Shown here in pieces: positions 10,291 to 22,839 of a stretch of 64,000 nucleotides of DNA. The stretch lies in NCBI GenBank assembly GCA_963573385.1, contig CAUYLG010038383.1, forward strand, positions 53,029 through 117,028, written 5' to 3'. The notes under the pieces were generated by a model. It worked only from the letters and a program-made list of their open reading frames with translations, did not search any database and was not told where the DNA came from. Both the position numbers and the translations under genes were made by a program. Each line of letters begins with the position of its first letter. The stretch's first letter is position 1. This DNA is from Cacajao melanocephalus. Its lineage: Eukaryota; Chordata; Mammalia; Primates; Pitheciidae.

Positions 10291-11734
10291 CTTAATCATC
10301 TGTAGTGTGTTTCAAACTGTGACCATACTGGAGAAGAACTAGCCAGAGAAAAATCCTTAAAAACCAAAAGCTTTAATGAAAAGTGAGATAAATCAGAAAA
10401 TATAAAACCAATGTAACACTCTGTGAGGTAATGGGATATTTGGATTGATTAAATATTCTGTTTAAAATAATTACATGTATTATACATTGGTAGAGATATT
10501 GAAACATGATAACATAAAAATATACAGTTCTACATTTTTATAGGAAAGAATGAAACTTCAGTATTTAGGTTGATTTGAAAGACTGCTGAGCTTGAAGTCA
10601 TTATTCAGATCAAGAGGAGGTCAGATTTAGAGTTTACTTTGAGCCAAGGTCCAGAACGCATTTAAAATATTGAGAGAAGAAACTTATAAATTTGAGAAAT
10701 TTTATCAGCTGTCAAACAAAATTATTACTAATAAAACTTTTGGGAATAACTCCTAGAAGCTGGGGTGGGAGGGTACCATTACTTTGAATTAGCCCATTGT
10801 CAGAACGGCATCCTCCAGTGGTTGGGAGTGGTTATTGTCTTACCTCGAAGATTGAGCCTAAGGTACAGTTCAGTGACCTCACACAACTGTGAAACTGATG
10901 CTGAGGTGATACAGATCTGATGGGCTGAGGCATCCTTGAGCCTAGGAAAACTTGTGTCATTTTTCAACAGTAACTATGGTAGAAAAAAAGGCTATTTACA
11001 TCCTCAGATTTAATGCCTGTTCTTTGGCAAGGGAGGAGATTTTCTGGCTAAGTGGTTACCAGCCCTTTAAGAAAAAGAGAATTTTAGAAACTATCTTCTG
11101 GAATTCAAGTGGGAAACAGGACTACTGCACTATATATTGTACTGTGTATATTGTACTCTGCGATACTTTTGAATGAATTAGAAAATGAAGCACCTTTGAG
11201 GCATATGTACAATTTGGCCAAGGAAATCTAGGCTGCACTCAGCTCCGCTGTTGTCTTGGCCAAGAGTCTTTGTACAGAGAACTGCTCTATACATGTTTTT
11301 GAGTGCTGCTCAACCATGTTTTTCCTTTCCTATGCCAAAATTGTAACCAACAAAATTTCCACACTAATTACAATCTAGTTTGTAAAAGATCTCTTCTCCA
11401 AGTCAATTCTGTATGCTTGCCAAACATTTTATGATATTAAGTTCTAATTGCTTTCAAATTGCTGATTGCCTATTCTTTCTTCGATATTCACATTTATTTT
11501 AAATTAAATAAATTTATAGTATATTGATGTAAAAATGACTCATCTCTATGTAAAAAAAGAAGCACAGAAAGTCAGAAAATGTAATACTAATATATCATCT
11601 AACACTCTGTGAAGGAATGAGGTATTTGGATTCAACCACACTGATTACAATCTAGTTACAATCTAAAAGAAAAAAGGTATCTCCCAGACTGCATTCTCGT
11701 CTTCTAAAAACAGCTACTGCAGGACTAGGCTTTA
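10291..11734. other. Unique stretch with short internal echoes
   Basis: No known family is recognised. It contains direct echoes: 10394-10446 resembles 11573-11632, and 11358-11380 resembles 11635-11657. No open frame is supported. Confidence 0.5.
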
Positions 11735-11835
11735 GGGGTTGAATAATTTGCCGAAGTTCTAATCATCAGTAAACAAGGGGGGCAGGATGGGGTTGACCCT
11801 TTAACTTGGGGGACGTGCTTTCTAAAACACAATTA
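11735..11835 (-). mobile_element. Probable MIR fragment (antisense)
   Basis: GGTTGAATAATTTGCCGAAG, then AATCATCAGTAAACAAGG and GGATGGGGTTGACCC, follow the MIR reverse complement (GGTTAAGTAACTTGCCCAAG ... GGGATTCGAACCC). Confidence 0.5.
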
Positions 11836-11838
11836 CGT

Positions 11839-11872
11839 ATAATTGCTTTTATTAGCTTTATATTTCCTCCAC
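11839..11872. repeat. 34-bp segment identical to 13851-13884
   Basis: The 34 bases beginning ATAATTGCTTTTATTAGC and ending TTTCCTCCAC occur identically about 2.0 kb downstream, in the same orientation, inside an old antisense L1M. The flanks are only loosely similar. Confidence 0.9.
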
Positions 11873-11874
11873 AT

Positions 11875-13180
11875 ACTTTTTCTTAAGAATTTCCAATCTC
11901 CCCATTTTTTCCTTTGGATTTTTCTCAGTTACTGCCACAGAAAAATTTCATCTTTTATTCTCTCTCCCTTTTGCTAGTTGGGAATCCCATATGATCCCAA
12001 TCAAGTGAGTACAAGAATAAAGCTAATGATATGTCTTCATTAAATAAAATGAAAGTTTTACCTTTTGTAGTGAAATTACACAGTATCGGGAAGCAATGAC
12101 ATCAACCCTTAAAATATCTTGAATCCTCTTCAGAATCTATAATGACATCTTCTACTGTCTCTACCTTTTATAATTAAAAATTTAATTTATCTTAAGCACC
12201 AATGTTCAAGGGAAATTTCTTATTAAATTTTATTGTACTTATTTTTCAAATGTATAGCAACTTTTACCTCACTTTATATGAATGAATTTGAATATTGCTT
12301 CAAACTTTCTTCTTAAGCTCAAATACCTCTTTGGAGTTTATGTGCATAAAGTATGGGATAGAATCATAAAAGCAGCTTTATTTCTATGTAGTTGATTGAT
12401 TCGTAGTAGTTTATTGCATTGCAGTCAGCATTATATGCATTACTGGACTATATTGCACTTAAATGCTTTCTCTGTGTAAGCCGTCTTATGTCTTTATGTA
12501 TTTAATTTTATTTATTGCATTTCAGCTTTCTACTCTATGGCATGTCTATTTACAATATAGACTGTTGGCTTATTTTAACATAAATTTAATAAATTTTAAA
12601 ATGTTGTTATATATTTGGGAACCAGATGTGAAAAGCTTTTGTAGTGATAAAAACTATTTTTATTTTGTCAAAATAGGCATAGTTTTGATAAAGTGGTATA
12701 ACCCCTATTTCATAGACTTTATGATAGGTATTTAATTTTACTACTTCATCGAAAAATTTTCAGAATGATAAATTTTTGCAGAAAGTGGGGGTAAAAGCTT
12801 CTATTCAGCCCTGTCCTGAAGGTGACTCAGATCACCTTTAGCTTTTGCCTTCCTATAGGAGAATTGAAAAAGGTGGGACCCAAGAAATGCTGGTCTTGGA
12901 AGAGCTGTGACTCCTCCCTAAAGAAAGAATGTGCTCTATAAGCTAATACAGCTTACCACTCTACATTTCCTATATAGTAGAGAATATGAGGAAAATATAA
13001 TTACATAGTGCTTTAAGATTAAATGTGAGCTTAACCTTAATTCAAATTTACAATATTTAAATCCTGCAGTTTTCTTAAAGCCACTCGTTTATTGCCATAG
13101 ATTTCACTTTTATATACTATATTTTGTGTTTATGCATTTTTAACTTGTATAAATGACATGATACTTTAGATCTTTTATTT
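11875..13180. other. Unique AT-rich stretch, no feature seen
   Basis: No known repeat or gene is recognised. A 90-codon frame at 12463-12735 (plus) is AT-rich, without a domain, and probably chance. Confidence 0.4.
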
Positions 13181-13184
13181 TTCT

Positions 13185-13905
13185 TTTTTCTTTTGCTTAA
13201 AACTATGTTGTTAGGATCTGTCCATGTTTGTATTTCTAGTTCATTGTTTCTAAGCAAGGCATAATTTATGGTATGCATTTACCATACTTTACTTACGTGT
13301 TTTTAGGCAACCATGTGAGTGACTCTTTCTGGATATACTCTGGAGACAAGTTACTAGGTCATTGGTCACACCACTCTGATTTTCACTAACTACTGCCAGA
13401 TTGTTCTCTGGAATGACTGTGCTAGTTTCATTTCTACATTTTGGCTAACTCGGTGTTATCCGACTTCTAATTTTTGTGACTCTGGATCTAAAGGGGTATT
13501 TTAATACGAATGATTTTCTATTAATTAGATTGAGCATTTCTTCAATATTTGTTCAGTTATATGCATTCCAATCTATAAATTCCTCTTCCTGTCTTTTGTT
13601 CATTTTCTTTTTTCCTATTAGGCTTCCAGCCTTTTTCTGGACTTGTAAGAGTTTCTTTTAGGGTGCTAATATCAATCCCTAATTAACTCTTGGTTTTAAA
13701 AAGTCTTCCACATTCCTGGTCTGTCGATCATGAGTCTATCGTAATTTTGACAAACAGAAATTCTAAATTTTGGTTTAATCTTTGCCCTACTAACCTTTTT
13801 GGATCTTAAGAAGTCCTTCCTCATTGCAAAGTCACAAAAATTTTTTTCCCATAATTGCTTTTATTAGCTTTATATTTCCTCCACTAATTTTTCCCATGAA
13901 AACAT
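13185..13905 (-). mobile_element. Old L1M ORF2 region (antisense)
   Basis: The plus strand follows the reverse complement of the L1 ORF2 3' half in order: GATCTGTCCATGTTTGTAT, TGCCAGATTGTTCTCTGGAA, a TGAGCATTTCTTCAATATTT part, then AAGTCCTTCCTCATTGCAAA and GTCACAAAAATTTTTT. It is strongly diverged, with no intact frame, and fits an ancient L1M. Confidence 0.75.
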
Positions 13906-15500
13906 TATTTTACTGAACTTTAGAGACTATTACATTCTATCCTCAGTGTTCAAGTCTTAATACCTACATGATGTAGTAAACCTGCACTTGGGCAGAAAGT
14001 ATATTGTGAGAGTAAACCAGTTTTTCAGGTTTAACTTAAATTTAGATTAAAAAAAACTGAAGTCTGAAGGAGATTTTTTTACAACATCTTCACTTTCTTT
14101 AAACAGGAAGGAAAAATTTTAAGTGTTCACACCTCTTGACCTGATCCTGTGCCAATAGTCTGGAGGCAAAAGTTGGTATTTAGTGCATTCGAACAGGTAG
14201 CCTTAGAGAGTGAGATGTTTGTGTTTTCTTGGATAGTAGAAATCCTTTTATGTAGCAGGAGTTTAAATGCATTCCCTGTTGTGTGAATCATAATTTAATT
14301 TTTAAACATTTCCATTCTAGCCCCCTTTTCTGTGTGTCTTTCACATAATAACTATATTTTTGAGTTGTTGCAGTGTTAAAGTTGTGGCTTCATGGAAACT
14401 GAGCACATTTTTTGTCCCACATTTTGATTTTTTTGTTCATTTGTTGTCTCTTTAAGTTATTAAATTAACCTAATTTATAAATTGAGCTCTATTAGTCTCC
14501 ATTTATTTTCTATTGCCTGAAATTTGTGTCAAAAAACTCAGAGGATACAGCCCCAGAGGAAACAACCTATTTCCCAATTTTAGATGTTAATTCACTACTA
14601 AGTTTCTTGGATTTTAATTTTATATTGTATTTTATTTTTTGATCCTACATCTCACCTTAAAAATGTGGTCTGGGAAGAGCAATTACTGAGGGTATTAGCC
14701 TATGCCCTGAAGAAAGTATAGAGAATTTATATATATGTTGCAAACTTTCACAGTTGATTTGACCATTGTCTTCAGGGGAGTTTGATTCTTTCATGCACCT
14801 GCCATTCCTGATACAGTCAGAGCTAAGTAAGCAGAGCCCAGGGAAAGGACTAGAGGGTACTGACACAGCAACCTCCTGAGCCAGCTGCATGATCACCCCC
14901 TTAATCTACAGTCATTTTCCAGCTGTGAGGAAGAAGCTCTACAGCAGCTGCTCAGCACAGAGTGCTCATGTCCAGATTGGCTCAGGCAGGTGGCCTCTTT
15001 ACTCATCTTCCCTTTTATTTTTTCCTTTTGTTGGCACAGATGTGTGCTCAGATGTGAGGCAGCTGTTCAAAGAACATCCTGGGATGAAAAGCAACTTTTA
15101 TGCTGTTATTAGGACTGAATCTTCAGGTTAATTTAGTAAATATTAATGGCATTGCTCAAAAGAATTACCAATACTCTCTTGGATATTTTCTCACAAGGTT
15201 ACTGTTAGCAAGACCCAAAATCAAATTTTCAAAATATAGATATTCTTATTTTAAAATGTACATTTTATGATAATCTGCCTCCTGACAGGGCTGGCCCTCT
15301 AACTAACTTGTATAATTTAAAGGAGATAAGAAGACCATTCTGCTCCTAAATAGTTCACTAGCTTGTTATGAAACCTGAAGTTCCTCCCAAGAGGCTCTTT
15401 TCATTAAGGCATTTTTTCTTCCCAATGCACAGGCACAGATTTTCTTGCAACATAGTCATTCTATTGCAACCCTGCTATGGGAGAACACCATGATGTGAAC
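13906..15500. other. Unique stretch, no feature seen
   Basis: No recognised repeat. Frames of about 80 codons on both strands around 14657-15131 lie in a slightly GC-richer island. They have no recognisable domain, so I do not call a gene. Confidence 0.4.
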
Positions 15501-15504
15501 TGAG

Positions 15505-15905
15505 GATGTGAATGGCCATAGGATAAGGCTCCTACCCTTGAGGGTTTTACAGTCTGTTTGGAAAGGTAGGGGACATATATTGAAGGTAAAATAATAAGGC
15601 AAGGGAGCATCTGTGTAGATAACTACGTTTATATGTGTAAGTTATTTACATCTATAGGACTTTAAGAATTCTCTGAGGGCTGCTCTTCAGGGAAAGGGCG
15701 TATGGATGCTAGAAGCCTGATCCTGAAAGAAGGTAGATTTTGGAAAAGCAGAGAGACAATAACAAGTATTCTAGATCGGGAATAAAGAGAGGATGTGTTC
15801 TGAAGCTAGGGAACAGACCATGGTGACTGGAATGAATGAGTTTATGTAAGAGGTTGAGAACAATGAGATGCTGCTGTTGATGACAAGAGCTTGTGTGACA
15901 AGGAC
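15505..15905 (-). mobile_element. L2 LINE fragment (antisense)
   Basis: GGCTCCTACCCTTGAGGGTT and TTACAGTCTG match the L2 reverse complement 'GTCCCTGCCCTCAAGGAGCTCACAGTCT'. Further along, GAAAGAAGGTAGATTTTGGA and AAAGCAGAGAGACAATAACA follow the same antisense order. Confidence 0.65.
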
Positions 15906-15978
15906 CAGTGAGTGGATATTTCTTGACATCAATTTTAGATCTAACCTATGAAAAGCCTGACTTAAAAAGTATACACAA

Positions 15979-16278
<300 letters not shown>

Positions 16279-16949
16279 CCCACAAATCAGAGATAGTTAT
16301 TTTGTTTGTTTATTATTTAAGCTCCCCCCCCCACAAAAAATAACAAAGTCTTTGTATAGATGACAGCCAGGGATCCTCCTAAACCAAATGGTGAACTCAT
16401 AAAATCGGTTTGATTCCCTGTCATCTTTTTTCTGGAAACCCAATTTTTCTCCTTGCTATCTGCTTTCCTTTCTACTGGAAATGATTTGAATGCCTTTGGG
16501 ATTAGCCCACTGTCCAGCTATCCACGGGTAATTCATCAGAACATTTAGGAAACAAACCCACTATTTCTGCCATCACTGGATACTCAAATCCCTTTACTCT
16601 GCCCTATACCTTCCTTCCCATACTGCCCCGTGCTTCACCTCGCCTGACTCCTTTTTCCTCTGTACTTATCTCCTGAGACATTTCACTGGGCCATCTGAAT
16701 CCTTTTACTCCTGCATCATCAAACCCTTTGTGGAATGTTTCCTTTCCTTCCTAATCATTGGAGAGACCTAGCAGTCCCTACAGTTAGAGGTTTCAGGGCT
16801 GCCCATTTGAGTGAGATTACACATTTTTTCACATCACAAATGCCTTAGGGTGGGGTAAGCATCTTCTTCAGTTCTCAGTGTGCCATCCAGATAATCCCCT
16901 CACCACAAAAATCAAAATCCTCAGTCCTTTAAAGTTTTTAGTTGCTTTA
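16279..16949. other. Unique pyrimidine-rich stretch, no feature seen
   Basis: No gene or repeat recognised. A C9 run lies near 16324-16332. Confidence 0.45.
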
Positions 16950-17254
16950 ACCTATTTATGTATTTATTGAGATCGTGTTTCACTTTTGTCATCCAGGCTG
17001 GAGTGCAATGGTGTGATCTTGGCTCACTGCAACCTCTGCTTTATTGGTTCACGTGATTCTTGTGCCTCTGCCTCCAGTATAGCTGGGATTTACAGGTGCC
17101 TCACACCACATCTGGCTAAGTTTTGTGTTTTTACTAGAGACAGATTTTCACCATGTTGGCCAGGCTGGTCTCAACTCCTGACCTTGGGTGATTCACTTGC
17201 CTCGGCCTTCCAAAGTGCTGGGATTACAGGTGTGAGTCACCACCATGCCTGGCC
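16950..17254 (-). mobile_element. Alu SINE (antisense), diverged
   Basis: Antisense landmarks in order: CATCCAGGCTGGAGTGCAAT, CTTGGCTCACTGCAACCTCT, TTGGCCAGGCTGGTCTCAAC, AAGTGCTGGGATTACAGGTG and the end at CATGCCTGGCC. The T-rich tail is decayed. The open frame across it is an Alu artefact. Confidence 0.95.
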
Positions 17255-17559
17255 TGCTTCAGCCAAATTATAGACTACCAGTCAGTCAGGTGTTTAGACC
17301 TAAGATACTATTTTCGTTACCAATCCAACTCCTTCCATCATCTGGAATGATGTAAATTTTCAAATCAATGTTTAAATACATTTTAGCACATTTCCTCTTT
17401 GTCTTCCTTCTAGTGACTTTTATATCCAGTTTATTTCAGGTACCTCTGTAACCACATTCTGGACATTGGAATACTTGTAATGGTTCCTCCTGTTGACTAA
17501 TGTGTTGAAACCCTGTCTACTGTAACAACCTTCTATCTAACTTTTCATCAAATTACCCA
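17255..17559. other. Short unique spacer between two antisense Alus
   Basis: About 305 bases with no recognised feature. Confidence 0.4.
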
Positions 17560-17591
<32 letters not shown>

Positions 17592-17863
17592 TTATAGACT
17601 GACTCTCACTCTGTCACCCAGGCTGGAGTGCAGTAGCACAATCATAGTTCACTGCAGCCTCAAAATCCTGGGCTCAAGTGACTCTCTTACCTCAGTCTTC
17701 GTAGCGGCTAGGACTACCGTCATGTGCTGTAATCCCTGGCTGGTTTTTATTTTTAAGAGATGGGGTCTTGCTATGTTGTCCAGGCTTTGAACTTCTGGCC
17801 TCAGTGATCCATCTACCTCAACCTAAGTGCTGGACTTAGAAGTGTGAGCCATGCTGCCTAGCC
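17560..17863 (-). mobile_element. AluJ SINE (antisense)
   Basis: It starts with a T26 run (17560-17585), then CTGTCACCCAGGCTGGAGTG, TTCACTGCAGCCTCAAAATC, AAGAGATGGGGTCTTGCTAT and the end at GCTGCCTAGCC. 'CAGCCTCAA...CTGGGCTCAAGTG' and 'TGTTGTCCAGG' are typical of the older J group. Confidence 0.95.
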
Positions 17864-18540
17864 CTAACTCTCTTCTTGACCTTCACTTTCTTAGGGATAT
17901 CTTGTCTTTTTACTCTTCTACTTATTTCCCATATATCAGTCTACATCTGTCTTTCATTTCTTCCTTATTCTGATTGAATGGGATAGTCCATTATTGTAAC
18001 TACCTTGTGTCTGTATCCTCAGAACTCTTAAGCCATTGTCCTTCTGTCTCATCTACCAGGTATAATTTCAACCCTGGATCAATCCAGTCATATGCTTTCT
18101 TCATAACAACACATCACTTGATGAACTGTTGGAAACGCACACATACAGATACACAACTGCATGGATTGTTGCCAGCACAAATTCTTGGTTTCTAACTCCA
18201 TCTGGTCATCAGTGTTGCCTGCCATTTCTTCTAGTGCCTTTGTTTAGCTTTTCCTTTATTTCCGCTCGTGCCTATTTCAAATCTTCTCCATTAGCCTCTG
18301 ACTTCTGCCTCCACTCCGTCTACTTCATAGTCTCATTTTCAGCATGACTTTAACTCTAGAGTCAGACAAAAGACAAAAAAAAACTCTAATTTTCCCTTCC
18401 TTACTGATTTAACTGCATGAACAACTATCATTTCTTATTTTTCTTCTGTCGTATCAGAAAGGTCACCTTCTACTTGAGGACTACCTTACCCATTGTGTTT
18501 TGAGTCTCATCATTTTATGTAGTTCTGCTGTTAAGATGAT
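17864..18540. other. Pyrimidine-rich unclassified stretch
   Basis: T and C dominate the plus strand. It could be the far upstream part of the L2-like sequence that follows, but I see no firm landmark. Confidence 0.35.
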
Positions 18541-18544
18541 TAAT

Positions 18545-19330
18545 CTTGCATGTATCTTCAACCTCTTCACCTAGTCATCCTCTCTTCTTTAAATGCCCTC
18601 CTCAACCCCATGCTTTTCTCTAACTGGTTCCATCACTCTTTCCCTCACCAGCAGAAGTCTCCAAAGAGTTGGCTGAACTCGCTGCACACTGTTCACTTTC
18701 CCATCCACACTCCCTTTCACTCTTACCACTGCGAGAATCTGCTCTTTTACAAAGCTGCAGTGGTTCCTTCAGAAATGAGATGTTTCTATGGGCTTATCCT
18801 CCTTACCTTCTGTGCAATACGGATGTTTCTGCCTTCTCCCTCTTTGCTAAAATAGTGTCCTCTTATACCATAATTCCCTTCATAAAATATTCACCATCGG
18901 ATGTGGGAACCCTTCAACTTGCCGACAGAATTCATGCCCATCTATCTCTACTCAAGCTTTCCATCTTCCCTGTTGTAGAAGAAGAGGTGTTCCCTCTTGC
19001 CTGAGGCTGATGCTGTCACCTACGTGTTTGAATCCACTCAGCCAGAAATCCTCCTTCTCTATCTTGACATCATGAAGCATCGTGTCCCAGTGATTCTACC
19101 CACTTACCATCTCTTGAATCTGTTCAGCCTCTCCATCCCTACTTTATTCTGGACCAGTTTACCATGATCAGGTCCACACTGGTATTTAACAGCCTCTTCA
19201 GAGGCTAATTTATTGCTACGCTAATGAAGCTTTAGCTTTAGGGTTCTGTATTTCCAAAGGCCTTTGAAAATCCTCTGGTCTTAGAATTTCATATATTTCT
19301 TTAATTTTATGGAGAGCCTCCAAATTGTCT
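18545..19330 (+). mobile_element. Decayed L2/CR1-clade LINE ORF region
   Basis: At 18655-18740, GTCTCCAAAGAGTTGGCTGA, ACTCGCTGCACACTG and a TCTGCTC part mirror the L2 ORF2 segment 'CTTGAAAGAGTTGTCTACACTCGCTGTCTCC...CAATCTGGC'. At 18977-19040, GAAGAGGTGTTCCCTC and CACCTACGTGTTTGAATCC resemble a part that lies further upstream in L2, so this is either rearranged or two fragments. Very diverged. Confidence 0.45.
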
Positions 19331-19394
19331 AAGTCTCAGTAGCTACCACCCCTGGATCTGCCCCCAGGAGTACATGTTCTATAGTCTATGGTAT

Positions 19395-19645
19395 TGTGCT
19401 ATACTAACCCATTCTCCATACTGCCATTAAAATGTTTTCCTCATATAAACATCATATAATGCCACTTTCTTGCTTAAAAATTCTTCAGTGTCTTCTTATT
19501 GCTTTTAGACTTCTGGAACAAATTCCTAAATATAGCTTTTAAAGCCATTCTGACCTGATCTCTGCTTTTCTCTCTGGTGTCACCTTTGACTACACGTTTT
19601 ACATGTTTTCCCGTCATTCTCTCATCTCCAGTGAGGTAAGCATGG
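19395..19645 (+). mobile_element. L2 LINE fragment
   Basis: CCATTCTCCATACTGCCATT, a block ending in ATGCCACTTTCTTGCTTAAA, AATTCTTCAGTGTCTTCTTA and AGCCATTCTGACCTGATCTC follow the L2 ORF2 end in the correct order (ATTCTCCACACTGC ... CACTCCCCTGCTTAAAACCC ... GCCCTGCATGATCTGGCC). Confidence 0.75.
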
Positions 19646-19649
19646 CAAG

Positions 19650-21460
19650 TTTTCTCCTGTGACGATGAGGAAAATAAATTTCAGAGAAGGTAAATCATGT
19701 ACCTAAGCTTATGGAAAAAATGACTTATGTGACTGAGATTGGGCTGTGCTCTTCCGATTCTTTTTTATATTTATTTTTGCATTATAAATAACATGTGGCT
19801 TCTACATACAAGTGTGCTCATTCTGGGATTGTTAAAAAAAAAGTCTTTGTAATTTTGAGGTCATATACTAGGATAAGATTTTTAGTATTTGATTTGTATG
19901 TAAACAAAATTAACTGTTTTTTAATGTATAAAACTGATCTAATTATTAGTTCAGTAATTAATATTTTCATAACTATTTGCAGACTGGCATATTTTAGGAC
20001 TTGTATTTTTCAAAGAGATGCATTTATTAAGGGAATAGTTCAGGTGGTGTTGCTTCCATTTCCATGTGAAGCCAGACTGATTTCAGAGTAGTGGACCCAT
20101 ACTCTAAAACTTAAATTATCTTTAGACAGTTCTCTTCCTGACTGTGGCACCTGCTTTCCCTCTTCTTAAAGTATTTACTTTGGGGAAAAAAAAAAAAAAA
20201 CCTTGTAAATTGTTTTTCTGTTCCTTTGAAATGTAAATCCTCTCAAAAAAATAATTATCAAGAAAGATAGACTCCCTCTCTCTCAGTCTCTGTGGAAACG
20301 TGGAAGCTTAACTTTCATAAATGCTGATCAGCAAATACCGATGCCTAATCAAATTCACAAATCTCTCCTTTAAAGTCCTCCAGTACTTTCCTGTACCTCA
20401 CCCAAGTGCTTAAAGACTCCCTTACCTCTGGTTTCAGTGGACTTGAGTTCAGGTCTCTCTCCCATATTGCTGTCATATTAAAGTCTCCCTTGCCATTCTC
20501 GATAGCTATCAGTGTGATTTTGCTTTCATGGTGGCTACTTATAAGAGTCTTTCTAAAACTACAAAGAAATATATTTGTAGGCACAGTTGCTGATCTTGCT
20601 TTTTCTATTTCATTTCCAAAAAGTATTTATTCTGGGTATTGGCTACTGGCAAACAGGAAAAATAAAAGTATAATTCTCAAGGATCATGTGCACCCCTCCA
20701 GAGTCCATTGATTTGTTTAGACCCTCCCATCTCTGAACAGATTCTGACACAGCTTATCACTTTAGCTCATGCTCCTCTTTATCCTCTGTGTAGTATAGAT
20801 TATTTTCTAAACAGTATTCTCCTCAGTATGTAAGAGCAGGCAGCATTGTTTTCCTTGATGATAGTGCCTTGTGTTATTTTATGACATGATTTCATTTGTC
20901 TCCATAGGAGCAGGAGAATATTGAGAAGGATGAGTATAAGGAGAGGCCGTTCAGCCCATCAAGCTCTTTTCCTTTTAATGTACCCTAGAGAACATTTAAT
21001 TGCTTCTTGAATGACCCCCAAGGTCTTCCTAGAATGAGCTTGTTGTCTTCTTTGTGGAGGAGACCATCCCCATTTCATTCGAACTCATTGTGACTTAATT
21101 ATAGGATACATATAATAAATTGGAGGCAATCAGTAATCCTTAATCAAACAGGGTAAATTTATTTCACATGCAAGACACAATGGGCCCTTGTGAAATAGAT
21201 GGCACACTTTCATTTACTGAACGATACCCAGATTAATTAACTCACCTGATAGCTGTGGTTTCAATTTCCCAACTCAAGTCTGTCTTATGGTTGCCCTTCT
21301 TTTCCTTATTCCATGAAACTGATCCTTAATAGACTTTCAGATTCAATGATTATGATTTCTCTCCACATATATTATCGTGTCATCAGATAAAATAAAGCAT
21401 ATGTTTGTCTACAAACAGCACATAGTATGTATATGTATTTTATATTACATATTATGTATT
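19650..21460. other. Unique stretch with an A15 run
   Basis: No gene or known repeat is recognised. An A15 run lies at 20186-20200. Open frames of about 100 codons (19795-20091 and 20406-20711) lack any recognisable domain. Confidence 0.4.
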
Positions 21461-21463
21461 CAT

Positions 21464-21506
21464 GCGCGCACACACACACACACATATGCACACACATACA
21501 CATACC
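21464..21506. repeat. (CA)n microsatellite, interrupted
   Basis: A GCGC start is followed by a CA run, then ATATGCACACACATACACATAC. Likely length-polymorphic. Confidence 0.9.
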
Positions 21507-21509
21507 CTG

Positions 21510-22533
21510 GTGTGGTGACACACATTCAGTGGAAAAGATGCTAGCCTGTTTTTTTTTTGACATGGCATTTCTTTAGTTACAACTCTATTACAGTTCTGCG
21601 TTCACTGGGTCTATTTCCAGAATTTTACAATAATTTCTTTAAGCCTCCAGCAGTGCCTAATCACTTTCTAGAGCAGAGATTTTAGCTGTTTGGTTTCTGC
21701 TGGCTGTTTTCCCTGAAAATTACTGTAAGAGATTTAATTGATTTTTATTTCATTTATCTTCTAAAAAGTTGAGGTTTTTATTAAATTTAAGTGTCTGTTT
21801 AGTGCCTCTCATTGTGTATCCTGATTACTTCTGGTGACTCAGTGTAACATTTAATAACTGTTAGTTTTCTTTTGAAGAGTTCTTAACCAGGAAACAAGAG
21901 TTCTTACAGCTACATAGATAATTAACTTGAAGCTTGTCTGTCTCCTGAGAGACATCAAATATGTAAATGAGGAACTTAAGCCTTAACAAGACAGGGTAAG
22001 AAAATCACTAAAAGTTTTATCACATGAAAGCTAAAATCCGTGTTTTTTAAAAAAAAAAATCAATACGCTTTGAAGAACTAATATATGCTTCTTGCTTAGG
22101 ATTTGTGAAATTTATGGGCTTTAAATTCTTTTTCAAAGCTGCGGGAGCTAGCCAGATCTGTTAACAAAAAACTAGAGTAGTTTAAAAAAAAAAAAAAGAG
22201 GAACCCCATTTAAATACTTCACAATGCCTACCATATTATTGAAACTCAACAAATATTTGATAAGCTTGTACCAAATTTTTCTTTTTTACTTTACAAATGT
22301 CATTAGTTATACCTAACATTCTTTCAAACTATTACTCACACTATCTTTTTGAGTTAACCAATAATTGATATCTTTGGTCTGTTTTTATTAAAGACTTCAA
22401 GAGGGAAGAGCTATTTGTGTTTAATGTTTTAAGCCTGATTAACCAATTCTCTTCATTTTTCTGTACATGTGTTATTACAAAGTGTAACTCAAGAAAAATA
22501 TGGACAAAAAAACCCTTTACATTTCTGTTCTCA
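21510..22533. other. Unique AT-rich stretch; possible short MIR/L2 end
   Basis: Mostly featureless. At about 22222-22265, CACAATGCCTACCATATTAT followed by ACTCAACAAATATTTGATA resembles the 3' terminus shared by MIR and L2, but it is too short to be sure. Confidence 0.35.
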
Positions 22534-22835
22534 TTTTTTTTTGTTTGCTTGCTTGTTTTGAGATAGGGTCTTGCTCTGTTGCCCAGGTTAGAGTGCAGTG
22601 GTGCTATCATGACTCACAGCAGTCTTGACCTCCCAGTCTTAAGCAGTCCTCCCACCTCAGCCTCCGAGTAGCTCAGACTACAGGTTTGCACACCCAGCTA
22701 ATGTTTTGTACCTTTTGTAGAAACAGGATTTTGCTATGTTATCCAGGCTGGTCTCGAACTCCTGAGCTCAAGAAATCTGCCTGCCTTGGCTTCCCAGAGT
22801 ACTGGGACTACAGGCGTAAGCCACTGCACCCAGCC
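22534..22835 (-). mobile_element. AluJ SINE (antisense)
   Basis: A T-rich start with GTTTGCTTGCTTG is followed by GATAGGGTCTTGCTCTGTTG, CTCAGCCTCCGAGTAGCTCA, ATGTTATCCAGGCTGGTCTC, and it ends at GCCACTGCACCCAGCC. The divergence and bases fit AluJ. Confidence 0.95.
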
Positions 22836-22839
22836 TGTA

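Noticed and set aside
16986..17273. 95-codon frame on the plus strand
   Set aside because: It lies entirely within an antisense Alu; such frames are common artefacts.
18550..19004. Overlapping 101- and 111-codon frames
   Set aside because: They lie in decayed L2/CR1-clade LINE sequence, and neither frame keeps a reverse transcriptase motif.
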